A DNA stretch of 64,000 bases from Shinisaurus crocodilurus (lineage: Eukaryota > Chordata > Lepidosauria > Squamata > Shinisauridae), in assembly GCA_021292165.1 (NCBI GenBank), contig CM037879.1, positions 117,253,359-117,317,358 on the forward strand, read 5' to 3'. Below, piece after piece: positions 12,860-24,572 of this stretch (position 1 is the stretch's first letter; every line of letters starts with the position of its first letter). A program made the position numbers and the translations under genes. The notes below the pieces were generated by a model, which was not told the DNA's origin, did not search any database, and was given only the letters and a program-made list of their open reading frames with translations.

Positions 12860-12975
12860 AGGGTAGGCAACCTGGCATCCTCCAGAAGTTTTATACTACC
12901 TCATGGCTAATAGTCAGGGATTATGGGAGCTGTAGTCCAAAACATTCCGTGGGTACCAGGTTGCCTACCTCTGAT
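12860..12975. mobile_element. Palindromic hAT-like MITE (GGTAGGCAACCTGG family)
   Basis: Left end GGTAGGCAACCTGGCATCC is mirrored by ACCAGGTTGCCTACC at the right, around a GGAGCTGTAGTCC core shared with the other CCTCCAGATG-type MITEs in the window. Confidence 0.65.
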
Positions 12976-14278
12976 TAATTGCATGGTCATTTACTATGGT
13001 ACACATATCACCACCATGTGGGAAGCTGGTTGTCTGTAACATTTGACCACATGGTGAGGTCATTATTTTTTTTTTTTTACTACATTACTGATCAAAAAGG
13101 TGGGGAAGAGGAGCATAGTAAAAATTCTCATCATTACATAGCCAGACACTGACTGACTTTTCATGTGTTATATGCACACGATAGAAAGTGGCCATGGGGC
13201 AAATGGTCAGGATCCAAGCATGGGCCCAGAGGTTCGGGGGAGCCTGTCTTGGGCTGCAAGCCCATTACCATGGGGGGAACATTGAAGACAATATATATAT
13301 TTTAAATTCTTTTATAGGCTTGGATCTTAAGACATGGATACAGTCTCAGATCTGAAGGGTTAGCTGTGCATGGATTTTATGTGACTCACTGCTTGGAGAG
13401 TAACATTTACCTGAAAACTGACATGTATCCAATCATTCAGAAGTCTGAATGTCACTTCTGAATGCTTGCTTGGGTGCGTGTCAATAGTTATTCTACCCCA
13501 GAAACATCTGGAAAAGCCTAGAAATTAATTAACAAACAAGGACAATTATCATTTAGTGATTAAATTAAGAAAAGCCTCTGCTCAATCTTAATCTACACAC
13601 TTTAGGCCAGCAGCCTAAGGGGGGAGGGAAGAGAACTTATCTTGTCACCTCTGCTTCTGTTTCTATCTCTGTTTCCAGAAACTGCCTTGAGGGAGCAACA
13701 TTCCTGCTGGATCCTTGATAGAATGGATGACACTTCTATTTGAAAGTGTACACTAATAATATGCACACTATAACACTGTGTGTTTAATACAGTCACATAC
13801 AACATACACACACAACAAAGTACATAGACATAGAGTTAGACAAATACTATAATACTACTACTACTCAGAGACAGACAGATCTACTCATATTTGACCCTGA
13901 ACTTAAATGCAGTTAGGTCCAGAATGGGGTGAACATTAGATAAGAATTATGATGTAAGGGATTGGGTTTTAGGAAACGATTGGCCTAGACTGGAATACAG
14001 TCACACAAACAAAACACATCCAGCAGCAACTCCACAATTCTTTCAATTTTGCTGCTCCTAGGAGACTTGGAACTTGCAAGAGCTCTGAAAACACTGGAAC
14101 AACTTCTGATATGTTCCTTCAGCATCCCTCCCAAAAGCACCATGATAGACAGCCCTGGCAAAGTTATTCCCTGGTTGGAAGCTACAGCTGTCACTCACAA
14201 ATCTACACCGCCCTCCTCTTTCCTCCCTTTCCTCTACTTGGCATTTTCCTTTTATGGAGAGCTTGGGAAAGGTTCAGA

Positions 14279-14424
14279 CAGTGCTTTTTTTCTGGAGAAA
14301 AAGGTACCAGAACTCTTGGATTACATTTCCTCGGGAGTAGATGGCGATTAAATTGTAATGCAATTAATAGAAGAAAAGGTGCTGGAACTCAGTTCCGGTG
14401 AGTTCCACCAGAAAAAAAGCCCTG
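14279..14424. mobile_element. Short hAT MITE with a perfect 8-bp target duplication
   Basis: Ends CAGTGCTTTTTTTCTGG and CCAGAAAAAAAGCCCTG are inverted repeats with one mismatch. GGTTCAGA occurs on both sides (14271-14278 and 14425-14432). The length is 146 bp, non-coding. Confidence 0.9.
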
Positions 14425-14794
14425 GGTTCAGATATTAATTAGCCAAGAAAAAAACATTGTAAAAACATCCTTCTGAAGCGGATCCAAAGCTTCAGGAACA
14501 GCCTGCTTTGCTTTGGACAAGACCCACTTTGCTTTGGAGGAGGTCCAAATAATTCCAAAGAGGCTGACTTTGGTTCGGTATTCGGGCTTTGTCCAAAGTG
14601 GATGCACACTCCTAGTATTAACTATAAGATGAATCCTTTATAACCAGCCAAGAGCAGAGAAGTTCCACTTAGTTTTAGTAATCCTCCATTTAGGAGGCTA
14701 TGATGATCTGAGTTTGGTGTGAAGGTTAAAAAAAGAGAGAGAGAGAGAGTCTTGTGGCATTTTAAAGATTAACAGATATGGCATGAAGGTTATA

Positions 14795-14860
14795 GACCAG
14801 CCTTCTCCAACCTGGTGCCCTCCAGATGTGTTCGACTTCAACTCTCATCCCCAAAGCAGC
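14795..14860. mobile_element. Truncated CCTCCAGATG-family hAT MITE
   Basis: Carries AGCCTTCTCCAACCTGGTGC and CCTCCAGATGTG, the left half of the palindromic family found complete at 58070-58206. The right half is missing. Confidence 0.6.
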
Positions 14861-16435
14861 AATAACCCATGCTATAGGGTTACCCGTGGGTTTAAAATGA
14901 AATCATTGGTCCCACGTCTATATATCTAGAATGTCATTAATAAAGAAATGCCATATAAATTTTTCATTCTCATTCCTAAGCTTCAGTGGAATAGTGCTGA
15001 AAAGCTTTCTGTAGTGCCAACATAAAATGTGAGAATAACATTATATTTATATTCTGTTCTAGTCTTTATCTCAGGCTAAAATCAGCAACTTGTTTTACTG
15101 GCTCACAATATCTTGCTAAGAGGTTCAGGATTTTATGTGAATTCTCAACTACAGGATCTGTATTGTGAAGCATCTCCATTGTACAGCAGTGGGTAGAACG
15201 AGACATGGCAACAAATTCCAGTAAAAATGCTGAACTCAAGGACAGTATTTGGAGCTCTGGTCAAGCAGAGTCTGCCAGGCACTTATGGCAGAACTCCCAG
15301 CACTCTGAAGAGGTTTCCATCTGTCTTGAACAGTCTGGGGGCCTTGCAAGGGCTTTGCAGAAACACTAGTGCCTGCCAACAATCCCTTTGCAAAGGTTCC
15401 TACAAAATACAGTACTGTGTGACCCTGATTCATTTTACATTTGTTCAGGACAGGATGGAAAACTGGATCTTCCCTGCCACCCTTGTTTCCCACTACCTTC
15501 TGAAATAATAATAATCAGATTATTTGTTGGCTGTGTGCTTCACTGCTGTACTAGTCCATTGCTGGAACAATCATCCAGGAAATATATCTATATTTTTAAG
15601 TAACAAAAACCAACAAGTAGGGCTGCCCTATTCCTCTTCCCCAAATCTGGGTATCCTGATTTGCACATTATGTAGTAAATGATTTGGTAAAGTTGGAAAA
15701 GCTTTAAGCACTCCCCCATCTGATTTTTCACTCCAAACCACGCCTTTCAAAGTTGCTTACAGCAAAGGGACAGATGGTTTGGTTTTCTTACTTTTTCATG
15801 TAGCGTGTATTTGAACCTTCAAAGGCTAAATAAAAACAATTATATATTGTAAGATGTCTAAGGCTGCAATCCTGTGCACACTTTCCTGAAAGTAAACTCC
15901 ATTGAACACAGTGGGCCTTACCTCTGAGTAAATATGTATGGGGTCACAGTATTAGTCTAATAAAGTAACCTACACTCATTTATAAAGGCTGCAGTATCCT
16001 TCAAAACCCATCTTTCCATATCTTACACATGGACATTATTTACTATAGTCCTCTCTATATGTAGTTTGATGCTTTATTTTTTGGTCAGTCTTAGCACTTT
16101 TAGGTATTAGATTGTGATACCACTGTAAAATAGTAATAGTTATACTTCATGCAAACTTTACCCTAGCCTTTTAAGAAAATATTATTCTTCCTTGTACACT
16201 GTCCTTATGGTTGGCGTTTAGGTGAGATCTGGGATTAGGAGGAATGGGAAAAGAGTGGGGCTGGGGATTAGAATAATGGGTGAGAGTGGGAATCTGAGGT
16301 TAAGAGGAGGGAGGTGGAAAGGCATCTGGAGGCTCACAAGATGGTTCTCTTGCTCTTCTTCCAGAACATGCAGCATGAAAGAAAGTCTAGTTTCTTTTAA
16401 CTCCAACTGAGCTTACCAAAAGATGAAGTTGCATA
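14861..16435. other. Gene-free stretch with an old dispersed repeat
   Basis: At about 15865-15945 lies a GGCTGCAATCCTGTGCACAC / CTCTGAGTAAATATGTATGG unit that recurs, split, at 31762-31990. No gene recognised; a GA-rich segment lies at about 16230-16320. Confidence 0.4.
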
Positions 16436-16813
16436 CAGTGCCTTGCAGAAGTATTCAGCCCCCTTTGACCTTTCCACATTTTGTTGTGTTACAACCTGGA
16501 ATTGAAATGGATTAAATTGGCATTGTACACAAGATATGCAACACTGTGAAGGTGCAACATATTTTTATTGTGGCACAAATGTTATGTAAACAAAAACAAA
16601 CTGGCACCTGTTGGGTGCAGAAGTATTCACTCCCTGTGCTGTGCCTGTGACAAGCCTAAATAAGCTCTGGTGCAACTGCCCCCAGAAGACACGTACTGTA
16701 AGTAGTTGAATGGAGTCCACCTGTGTGCAATTCCAGTGTCACATGATCTCAGATTAAATGCACCAGTTTCTGGAAGACCCCAGAGTTTTTCAGAGCACAT
16801 ATCTAATCAAATA

Positions 16814-18120
16814 GCATCATGCAGACCAAGGAGTTATCAAAACAAGGATAAAGTTGCGCAGAAGTACCAATCAGGGTTGGTTATATAAAAAATATTCCAA
16901 AACATGAACATCCCCTGCAGCACTGTTAAATCCATGATTACAAAATGGAAAGAATATGGCTCAACCGTGACTCTGCCTAGAAAAGGCCGTCCACCAAAAC
17001 TCAGTGAGCAGGTAAGGAGGGCGTTGGTCAAAGAAGCAACCAAGAGGCCTATGGTAACTCTGAAGGAGCTGGAGAGATCCACAGCTGAGATGGGGGTAAC
17101 TGTCCATGGGACATCTATCACCTGGATGCTCCACAGAGCTGGGCTTTATGGAAGAGTGGTGAGAAGAAAGCCATTGCTGAAACAAAGCCCATTTGGAGTT
17201 TTCAAAAAGGTATTTGGAAGACACAGCAAACATGTGGGAAAAGGTTCTCTGGTCTGATGAGACCAAAATGGGACTTTCTGGCCTTGCCACAAAACGCTCT
17301 GTGTGGTGCAAAGCCAACACTGCTCATTGCCCCAAGAACACCATCCCCACGGTGAAGCATGGTGGTGGTAGCATCATGTAGGGATGGTTTTCCTCAGTAG
17401 GGTTTGGGAAACTGGTCAGGCCTGAGGGCAAGATGAATGGAGCCAAATACAGGGCAATTCTAGAGGAAAACCTGTTATAGTCTTCAAGGAACCTGGGACT
17501 GGGGCGGAGGTTCACCTTCCAGCAGGACAATGACCCTAAACATTGCTGAAAGGCCACCCTCCTGAAGGCTCCTCCTCCCTCAACTGCCACCACCACCAGC
17601 GATTCCAGCAGGTTGAGAGGAAGGAGATGAGAGGGAGCACAGTGCCATTTCACTAGCCCTGCCAGAAGAATTAATTAATCCCCCCCCTTCTGCCCTCCCC
17701 ATTCCTTTTTCCTTGTGTGTCATGTCTTTTTAGATTGTAAGCCTGCGGGCAGGGACTGTCTTGTTAATTGCTGTAAACCGCCCAGAGAGCTTTGGCTATT
17801 GGGCGGTATAAAAATGAAATGAAATAAATAAATAAACAAACACAGCCAAAGTAACACTGGAGTGGTTTCAAAACAAGAACCTGAAAGTCTTAGAATGGCC
17901 CGGTCAAAGCCCAGACCTCAATCTGATTGAGAATCTGTGGCAAGACTTGCAAGTTGCTGTTCCACAATGGTCCTAATCCAACTTGACAGAGCTGGAGCCA
18001 TTTTGCCAGGAAGAATGGGCAAACATTGCAGGATCCAGATATGCAAAGCTGAAGACTTGCTGCTGTTATTGCTGCCAAAGGTGCATCTACCATATATTGA
18101 CTCAGGCGGGGTGAATACTT
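16814..18120 (+). pseudogene. Tc1-like transposase remnant (DDE)
   Basis: Recognisable pieces of a roughly 340-residue Tc1 transposase. The N-terminal paired-like DNA-binding region is at about 16850-17190 (STVKSMITKWKEYG, GRPPKLSEQVRRALV, a GRP linker motif). The catalytic domain follows, with LWSDETK (first Asp, about 17250), QQDNDPKH (second Asp, about 17522) and [12 protein letters not shown] (Glu, about 17908). It is broken by an in-frame stop near 16886, frame changes around 17190 and 17380-17480, and a retroposon inserted between the second and third catalytic residues. It cannot make active enzyme. Confidence 0.9.
17543..17837 (+). mobile_element. Retroposon (SINE or L2-tail type) inserted in the Tc1 transposase
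   Basis: The transposase reading ...CCTAAACA resumes at ACACAGCC only after this segment, and AAACA is found on both sides (17538-17542, 17838-17842). The segment ends in GTAAACCGCCCAGAGAGC, GGGCGGTATAAAAATG and an (AAATA)n tail, typical of L2-mobilised retroposons in lizards. It is therefore younger than the Tc1 copy. Confidence 0.82.
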
Positions 18121-18799
18121 ACACAACCAACAAGTGCCAGTTTGTTTTTGTTTACTTAACTTTTGTGCCATGATAAAAAATATTTTGCACCTTCACGGGG
18201 TTGAGTATCTTGTGTACATCAAGTGGTAACAATGCCAATGGAATCCATTTCAATTCCAGGTTGTAACACAACAAAATGTGATAAAGTCAAAGGTGTGTGT
18301 GTGTGTGTGTGTGTGAATACTTCTGCAAGGCCCTGTAATTATAGGACTTTTTCTGCAAAACTGACATGGAGGCACAATCTGCTTTAGGATGTCGCAAAGC
18401 AGTGAACAGTAAACACAATGTGAAAAAAGGTCATACACAGACTTTCACAATATGTGGTGTTTCTAGCACTTAACTTGTTGCATCCATAACTTTCTGTGAC
18501 AGAAATAATGGAGCATTATCTCAATGGAGCATGAGGCTTCTGCATGCAACTGAGGATTGGATTTGGACTGGGAGGCAGTCTGACAGGGGAACTGAACGGG
18601 GGTATTTTTGACTGCAGTAGTGGAGGTAATAACTTCTACTGCAGCAGTTTAAAACATTTTTAAAGAATACTGAGGTCCAAGCTAAACATGGGTGTTTTGT
18701 GGGGGGGGGGGGGGATCCTTTTTTTTTTTTTTTTTTAAGGGAAATGCATGCAGGAGGGCTGTGAAGTTGACTGAAGCAGCAGCACCGGGGAGAGGTGAA

Positions 18800-18990
18800 T
18801 AAGATTTTCCTTTAGTCTATTTTGGTGATCAAAATATGCATTAATTTGTTTTAGCTTTTTGTGTAATTTTAAACTTGGTTTTAAATTTTTTATAATGTTT
18901 TTATAGTGTATATTTTATTATGTCTTTTATTGATTGTTGTAAACCGCCCAGAGAGCTTCGGCTGTTGTGCGGTATATAAATAAAATTCAT
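18800..18990 (+). mobile_element. L2-type retroposon 3' end
   Basis: T-rich stretch followed by TGTAAACCGCCCAGAGAGCT, GTGCGGTATATAAATAAAA and a CATCATCAT tail. It has the same 3' end as the insertion at 17543-17837. Confidence 0.65.
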
Positions 18991-19613
18991 CATCATCATG
19001 ATCATCTCAACCACAAGAGTCCCCCTATTTGTCCCCCATGGGTGGGGAAGCAATAATCACTCCCATTTCTCCCCCTACCCCAAGTGGTGCTACTACTACA
19101 ATCAACTTCACAGCCCTTCTAATAGCACTCCCCTAACCAACCCCAACAAAACAGGAGACTGGATAGCACTGGACTAAACTGCAACGTTGTCATATAGTTC
19201 TCTCTCTCTCAACTTCCCTCCCAGTAATATGGGTAAAACAACACTGGGGTATTTTGAAGTGCTGATGAAACCCATGCTCTTTCAGCCTTATTGCCATCTC
19301 CCCACCCCCATGTTAATTTGGGTGTAATAATGGTGGACTTTATTTGCACTGGCAGGGGATTTTAAAAAAAATATTTACAAACTCAGGAAAACAAGTAATT
19401 TTTGAGTGTGCATTAAATAAAATCTCAGTTAGAAACAGCATGAACTCCTCTGTCCTGCTAGCTTTTGTCTTCAGGTGATACACTACCATCACAGCTACAT
19501 TAAAATTCTAGATTTCTCAATTTTTTTCTATGAGCAGAAATAACTTTTCCACCAAGAAAGAAAGAAAGAATGGTGGATTGAAAATGAACCAGGAAGTTTC
19601 TTCTCCATGGGTG

Positions 19614-19847
19614 AGAGCCAGTGTGGCGTAGTGGTGAGAGTGTTGGACTGGGACTCCGGAGATCTGGGTTCTAGTTCCCGCTCAGCGATGCTCACTGGGT
19701 GACTTTGGGCCAGTCACTGACTCTCAGCCTAACCTACCTCACAGGATTGTTGTGAGGATAAAATGGAGAGGAGGAGGATTATGTAAGTCACCTTGGGTTC
19801 CTTGCAGGAAAAAAGGCAGGGTATAAATGTAATAAATAAATAAATAA
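19614..19847 (+). mobile_element. tRNA-derived SINE, copy 2, with target duplication
   Basis: Full-length: GAGCCAGTGTGGCGTAGTGG, box B-like GGTTCTAGTTCC, body and (AAAT)n tail. ATGGGTG occurs on both sides (19607-19613 and 19848-19854), consistent with a 7-bp target duplication. Confidence 0.88.
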
Positions 19848-19854
19848 ATGGGTG

Positions 19855-20559
19855 CCTTGCAAGTGTGGGAAAAGAATACAGTCCATGTGTTGTCTCCTTC
19901 CAAAAACTGCATCAAGAAATGATCTCACAGATCAATTTTATGTTGAAAGTTAACGTGCCCCTAGACCACATACTTAAAACTATTTTATGATGGAGGAAAT
20001 AAAATTGAAAACCAAAGCTCTCTTATCAGTTTAATGTATTTACCTGCATTTATAGATAACAGAAGCAGCTCCAGAGTGGGGTGGGGGCATCATTCCTGTC
20101 CCCAGGCCCCCAGCTACCATCATTCCAGTCTCTCGTAGTCTGCTCTTGCTATTCGCTATTATTCTTCCCTTTCAATGTGATTAATATGGTTTGTCTATTT
20201 ATTTATGAGAGTTCTACTCTACTTCCCAAAGCCACATGCAGAATATAATAAAACCATATTAAACCAAATATCAAAAATTAATATGAAAACAAAAACAAAC
20301 GTGAAGAGCAATATAAAACATCTCGTTTCCTCTCTCACACACTTCATTCCCTCACAGGATCCATTCCTTGCTTCATTTGTAGCTTACATTGGTTTACATT
20401 GGAGGTCAGTCATCATGTCAAATGGCTCCCACTATTTTTATAAACTTTCTCGTCCTTCGTTTCAGTAGATCCCAAAGACTGTGCTCCTAACACTTTTGCA
20501 GCCCGCCCTCTTTCTCTTCCTTTCCTTCCGTCCGTCTGTCCTTCCTTGCCAACCCTGTC
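19855..20559. other. Gene-free stretch before the CpG island
   Basis: AT-rich, nothing recognised. Confidence 0.3.
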
Positions 20560-21045
20560 GTATCATCTCCCAGTCCCGCCTCCTTCCTGCGGCGATCTCG
20601 ACGCAGCCGTCAGCGGCACCTTCTTCCTGTTTGGAGCTCCGCCTTATCGTTAAGGCCAACCTGGGTGCCCGAATTAACTCTTTGGCCCTCTGCTAGAGGG
20701 AATACTGCGGCCCCTTCCTCCCCACTTGTTCTGGCCGGGCGCGCTCTCTCTCCGGGGAGGCTGTTTGGCGTGAGCGGCTCGATGCGTCGGCGCGAGGCCC
20801 CAGCTTGCTCCGCCCGCCAGGCTGGCTCTATGGGTACTGTGGCATCTCGTCTCAATTGACAGGGAAACGGGCAGGAGGAAATGGTATAGTTAGAGCGCGA
20901 GAGTGAACAACCGCCACTCGCTGGCCGCTGGCAGTGAGAACGTATGTGTGCGCCCGCGCGTTTGTGCGCCCGCGCGCCTTTCCGGTAAACCGCACTGCCT
21001 GGGCAGAGCTCCTGCCCCAGCGGCTCTTGCGTTGCGTGTGAGTTG
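20560..21045. promoter_or_regulatory. CpG island, candidate promoter
   Basis: Abrupt rise in GC and CpG density in otherwise AT-rich DNA. It holds alternating GCGCCCGCGCG tracts near 20950-20980, an ETS/GABP-like TTTCCGGT just after them, and a usable donor-like GTGTGAGTTG near 21035. This fits a housekeeping promoter on the + strand and could be the FBXL4 first exon about 15.5 kb upstream of the start codon, or the promoter of a non-coding transcript. A 166-codon minus-strand frame runs through it, but its composition is that of CpG-island DNA and I do not recognise it as a protein. Confidence 0.5.
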
Positions 21046-22588
21046 CTGATGTTGTTTAGGGGCCTGGCCCGACTGGGCAGCACCTGCAGGGCAAAGCCAA
21101 GCGCCCCCACCCTCCTAGTCTCCCGTCCCCAGCTCGTTCACTCCTCCCTGCCGCATCACCAGGAGAAGAGTGGGCAGAGGTGTCGGATCACACACACTCA
21201 CGCTGGGGAAAACTGGGCCCTGTCACAGGAAGCAAGCCACCTCCTTTGCCCCCTTCTTCACCCTTTCCTTGCAGGAGTTCCTTTTGCTTGCTGGCCATCT
21301 CTCTTTGGGCAGCATGCCCAACGGGGCCACCCAGAATGAAAGCGCAACTACTGCATCTGCTTGCTTGGTGTCCCTTTTTCTTGGGACAATGCAGTGGGCC
21401 TGCTGGGTCCCAATTCTCACTGCCACACTGTCCAAAGATAGTGTACAAGTGAGCAAACGAGGATGAGGCAGTAGTATTTGCCCACTAGCATGCCTGTGCT
21501 CCTCACCCTGGTTGACACTGGTGCAAATTGAGAAGGTGAGCAAGTAGGCAGAGGCTACAGCTTACACTCCCTCTGGACAGTGCCATGGAACCTGATCTGC
21601 CCTGCTGTGCTATCAAAAGCCTTACAAACAAGCAAGAACAGGCAGCAGCTGTTCCTGCAAGAAGCAGTTGCTGTCTTAACTTTATTTCACACACTGGGAA
21701 ATTCCACTGGGCCCGCTCCACTTCTTCCTGCTGTGCTTCCTGTTCTTCTCAGAGACAGGATGAGCTGGCAGACCTCTCCTCTCCTGGACTGCTTTGTAGG
21801 CCAAATATTTACCACAACACCTCACAGAGGGAGAAGATCAATGATTTCAGTGGCAGCTGTGCCTTGCAACTATCAAATTGGTCACTTCTGTGAGTAAGCA
21901 GCAGCAGCTGCCCTATACAACCTGCCCTCTGAACCTGTGTGGTGGGGTGGGAGGCCATGTTGCCATTGCTGAACACAGCACAAAGCAGGGGACAGGATGC
22001 CTACCTAAGGGGGGATAAAACCTCCCAGGAGCAGCTGGTGACATCATTGGGCCCTCAAAGCACTGGAACCTCAGCTATTACCAGACACTGGGAAAGATGT
22101 AACATTTCGAAGTCGGGGGGGACAGGGACATACACCATTTTTTTCTGGGTGGGGTGGAAAAAAAATTGAAATTTTTAAGGAAAAATTGATAAATATGCAA
22201 TACTTTTTTTTTTTTTTAGCACTCTACAGATCTAAAGTCACTTTGTTACTTTAGGAACAAAAAACGTATTATGTATAACTTGGCTGGCTCAAAATTATCA
22301 AGTTAAAAACATTTTAAATTTAATATATAAAACATGTTAATTTTATGAGTAAACAAAGCTATATGTAATACATTTTAGGTTCCCTTTTTATGTCTGAGCA
22401 GAAGAAGCTTCAGCAAGTAGTCCCAGAACCATCTAAATCAAATCATCCTAAAAGCCAGAAGAAGTAGGAAGAGCTGGAGGCAGAGGAAAACTGGTGCACA
22501 TTCATGTCTGTGATGAATTGGTTGGAGTTGGGTTTAGGAAATCTGTTCTGAAGGAAAAATTATTGAGAGCTTATTTGGCTGGAGAAGA
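21046..22588. other. Gene-free stretch after the CpG island
   Basis: Moderately GC-rich to about 22.1 kb, then AT-rich. Overlapping frames of 90-106 codons on both strands (21.04-21.9 kb) show no recognisable protein. It may include non-coding exon or intron sequence if the CpG island is a transcription start. Confidence 0.35.
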
Positions 22589-22596
22589 CTCTTACC

Positions 22597-22806
22597 CAGC
22601 CTTCCCCAACCTGGTAACCTCCAGAATTTCCTCTTTTTATAATTTTCTTTTTGTAATTTTATCCTGGAAGACAATGTTACTCGGTCAAGAATGATCGCCT
22701 GCTACTAACCTCCAGATGTGTTGGGCTATAACTCCCAGCATGACTGGGGCATGCTGGGAGTTGTAGTCCAACATATTTGGAGGGCACCAGGTTGGGGAAT
22801 TCTGCA
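22597..22806. mobile_element. CCTCCAGATG-family hAT MITE split by a LINE fragment
   Basis: Left end CAGCCTTCCCCAACCTGG and right end CCAGGTTGGGGAATTCTG flank a palindromic core. CTCTTACC occurs at 22589-22596 and 22807-22814 (8-bp target duplication). An 81-bp RTE-like LINE 3' fragment is inserted at 22625-22705. Confidence 0.88.
22625..22705 (+). mobile_element. Short 3' fragment of the RTE-like LINE
   Basis: Contains GGAAGACAATGTTACTCGGT and GAATGATCGCCTG, which match the 3' end of the LINE at 40041-42866. TAACCTCCAG is duplicated on both sides (22615-22624, 22706-22715). A short internal repeat (TTTTTATAATTTTC / TTTTTGTAATTTT) lies near its left end. Confidence 0.85.
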
Positions 22807-23574
22807 CTCTTACCTATTAGGAATGCTAACCAAGCATAGTTAATTTAAGAACCCTTAAGCAATCTCATTATATGGAGTTATACTTTATTCATTTACTAAA
22901 TAATTCCCTTTAATACACATCTGAATTTTTGTTCACTTTGGAAGGGTCACTCCAGTGATGTTGTCAATCCCATGCTTACGCCCTAGGAACCAGGCTAGTG
23001 AGTTTCTTTTAGGTATAGAGTGTTTATTTTGGTGGCAGTGGTTAAGGGCTTTATGGTTGAGTCAGCATTCCCTAATGGTGAGCTCTAATTGGGAACATTA
23101 TTAAAAGCTGTGGCAGTGAGTTCCATAGACTGAAAAAAGAAAAGAACAGGTGGGATACCTGACATGTTGTTCCGTTGCACGTGGTGGCAGTGTACTGTTG
23201 AGATAACCTGCAGTGTTTCTCTCACATGTGGGTTTTAGAACTACATTCATTGACTGCAACAGCATCTAACCAGAAGCAGCACAGAACTCTATAGAAAAAA
23301 ATCCAAACTGTTATATGGTGACTAGTGACATGTTGGGAAATTGAGCATGGTTTTTGGCATCCCTAAATGTCTATCAGTAAAAGGTAAATTAATCATTTTA
23401 ATAAGGAATGGAAGAAATAACTATGCTGGGAATTTTACAGAGGATTAAAAAAACATTTTCCTCCCATGGCTTTAACGTTTCCAGAAATTTTACATCTCTA
23501 GTCTTGCATAGACGTCTTACTGTTTTTAGAAATCAGTTTGGGGGAAATAAAGTCTGGGTAGCAATATATGAGGA

Positions 23575-23705
23575 CCTTATTTATTTACTTCATTTTTATC
23601 CTGTTTTTCAGATTATCTCCCAAAGCAGCTCACATCAATTTAAAAAAAAACAGGCCCTGCCATCAGGCTTAGAAACTAAAAAGACAAGACACACAAGGAA
23701 AGGGG
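23575..23705 (-). mobile_element. L2/SINE-type 3' tail fragment
   Basis: TTATTTATTTACTT, CCAAAGCAGCTCACATCAAT and CAGGCCCTGCCATCAGGC resemble the fragment at 8822-8990. Truncated retroposon on the minus strand. Confidence 0.45.
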
Positions 23706-24284
23706 AATAAACATTTCATTCATCATACTAAAATAAAATATTTCATAATCCAAAATTGTTCGGGGGGGAGGATAAAAAGTCTTTGAAAACAGATCCCCCC
23801 CCCCCTCCAGGCCTTCACATCTCTAGACACTGCCAACCCTGCCTGGCCCACATAGTTGTCACCAAAATGTCTAATTGTTCTTTGTTGTGCATGCCCATAT
23901 CCTGGAGCTTCTGCCCAATGGCCATGACATCCCTTTCACCAGAAATTTGCTCACTGCATTAAACCTGAGAGGATTTCTCTCTCTCTTGACTACCTTCTAC
24001 CAAACTTGTGTCCATAATAAAGCTCTGTGCCAAGCTGCAAATGTGCTATGCTTTTGGCATGTGAACATGATTCCTTGTCAGTCAGCAATCGGTATGGTTA
24101 TGGTACAAGTTTATGTAGTGGTTCATCTTTCATTATAGTTTTGAGATACACCTTTTTGTTGGTGAAGAAAATATGTTTGACCAGTTTAGTAATGCTTTCT
24201 CCTTGCTAATGGCTAGGAACTGTAATAGTCTAAATCCCCTCCCCTTCTGGTCCAACTGCATTCTACAAAGTGGGAATTAACATG
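23706..24284. other. Gene-free stretch
   Basis: Nothing recognised apart from C- and G-runs near 23762-23808. Confidence 0.3.
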
Positions 24285-24572
24285 TTAGGAACATAGGAAG
24301 CTGCCTTATACTGGGTCAGACCATTAGTCTATCTAGCCCAGTATTGTCAACACTGACTGGCAGCGGCTCTCTTGGGTTTCAGGCAGGATTCTTTCCAAGC
24401 CCTACCTGGAGGCCGGGATCAAACCTGGGACCTTCTGCATGCAAAGCATGTGCTCTGTACACTGAGCTATGGTTCCCCCTACAGCACCTGGTATTCCAAG
24501 GCGGTCACACATCCAAGTACTAACCAGGCCCAACTCTGCTTAGGTTCTGAGATCAGCTGAGATCGGGCTGTT
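24285..24572 (-). mobile_element. Dimeric SINE: 5S rRNA-like head joined to a tRNA-like unit
   Basis: On the minus strand, about 24572-24481 resembles the 3' three-quarters of 5S rRNA (CTAAGCAGAGTTGGGCCTGG, TTAGTACTTGGATGTGTGAC, GGAATACCAGGTGCTGTAG). It joins directly to a tRNA-like unit with a box A-like ATAGCTCAGTG and a box B-like GGTTTGATCCC, then a body ending TCCTATGTTCCT at 24285. Neither half is a functional RNA gene: both carry many substitutions and no terminator is in place. The 5S-plus-tRNA layout is known from AmnSINE-type elements; whether this is the same family needs a repeat-library search. Confidence 0.8.

Larger units (their letters stand above)
16436..18335 (+). mobile_element. 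Tc1-type DNA transposon, inactive, with a nested insertion
   Basis: Flanked by TA (16434-16435, 18336-18337). The terminal inverted repeats are about 200-230 bp, starting CAGTGCCTTGCAGAAGTATT at the left with the complementary GGGCCTTGCAGAAGTATTCAC at the right. The AGAAGTATTCAC motif is repeated at the inner end of each arm (about 16619 and 18110), the IR/DR layout known from some Tc1 elements. Without the 295-bp nested insertion it would be about 1.6 kb, the family size. A (GT)n run has grown inside the right arm (about 18293-18315). Confidence 0.93.

Noticed and set aside
16706..17381. Host gene encoding a helix-turn-helix protein
   Set aside because: The frames are fragments of a Tc1 transposase within a transposon with clear ends and TA duplication.
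19614..19847. True tRNA gene at the SINE head
   Set aside because: A- and B-box-like motifs are present but no cloverleaf, and the unit repeats elsewhere with an A-rich tail and target duplication.
20610..21110. 166-codon minus-strand frame
   Set aside because: Lies wholly in the CpG island, no recognised domain, and open frames exist on both strands.
24481..24572. Functional 5S rRNA gene
   Set aside because: Only part of 5S is present, with many substitutions, and it is fused to a tRNA-like SINE body.
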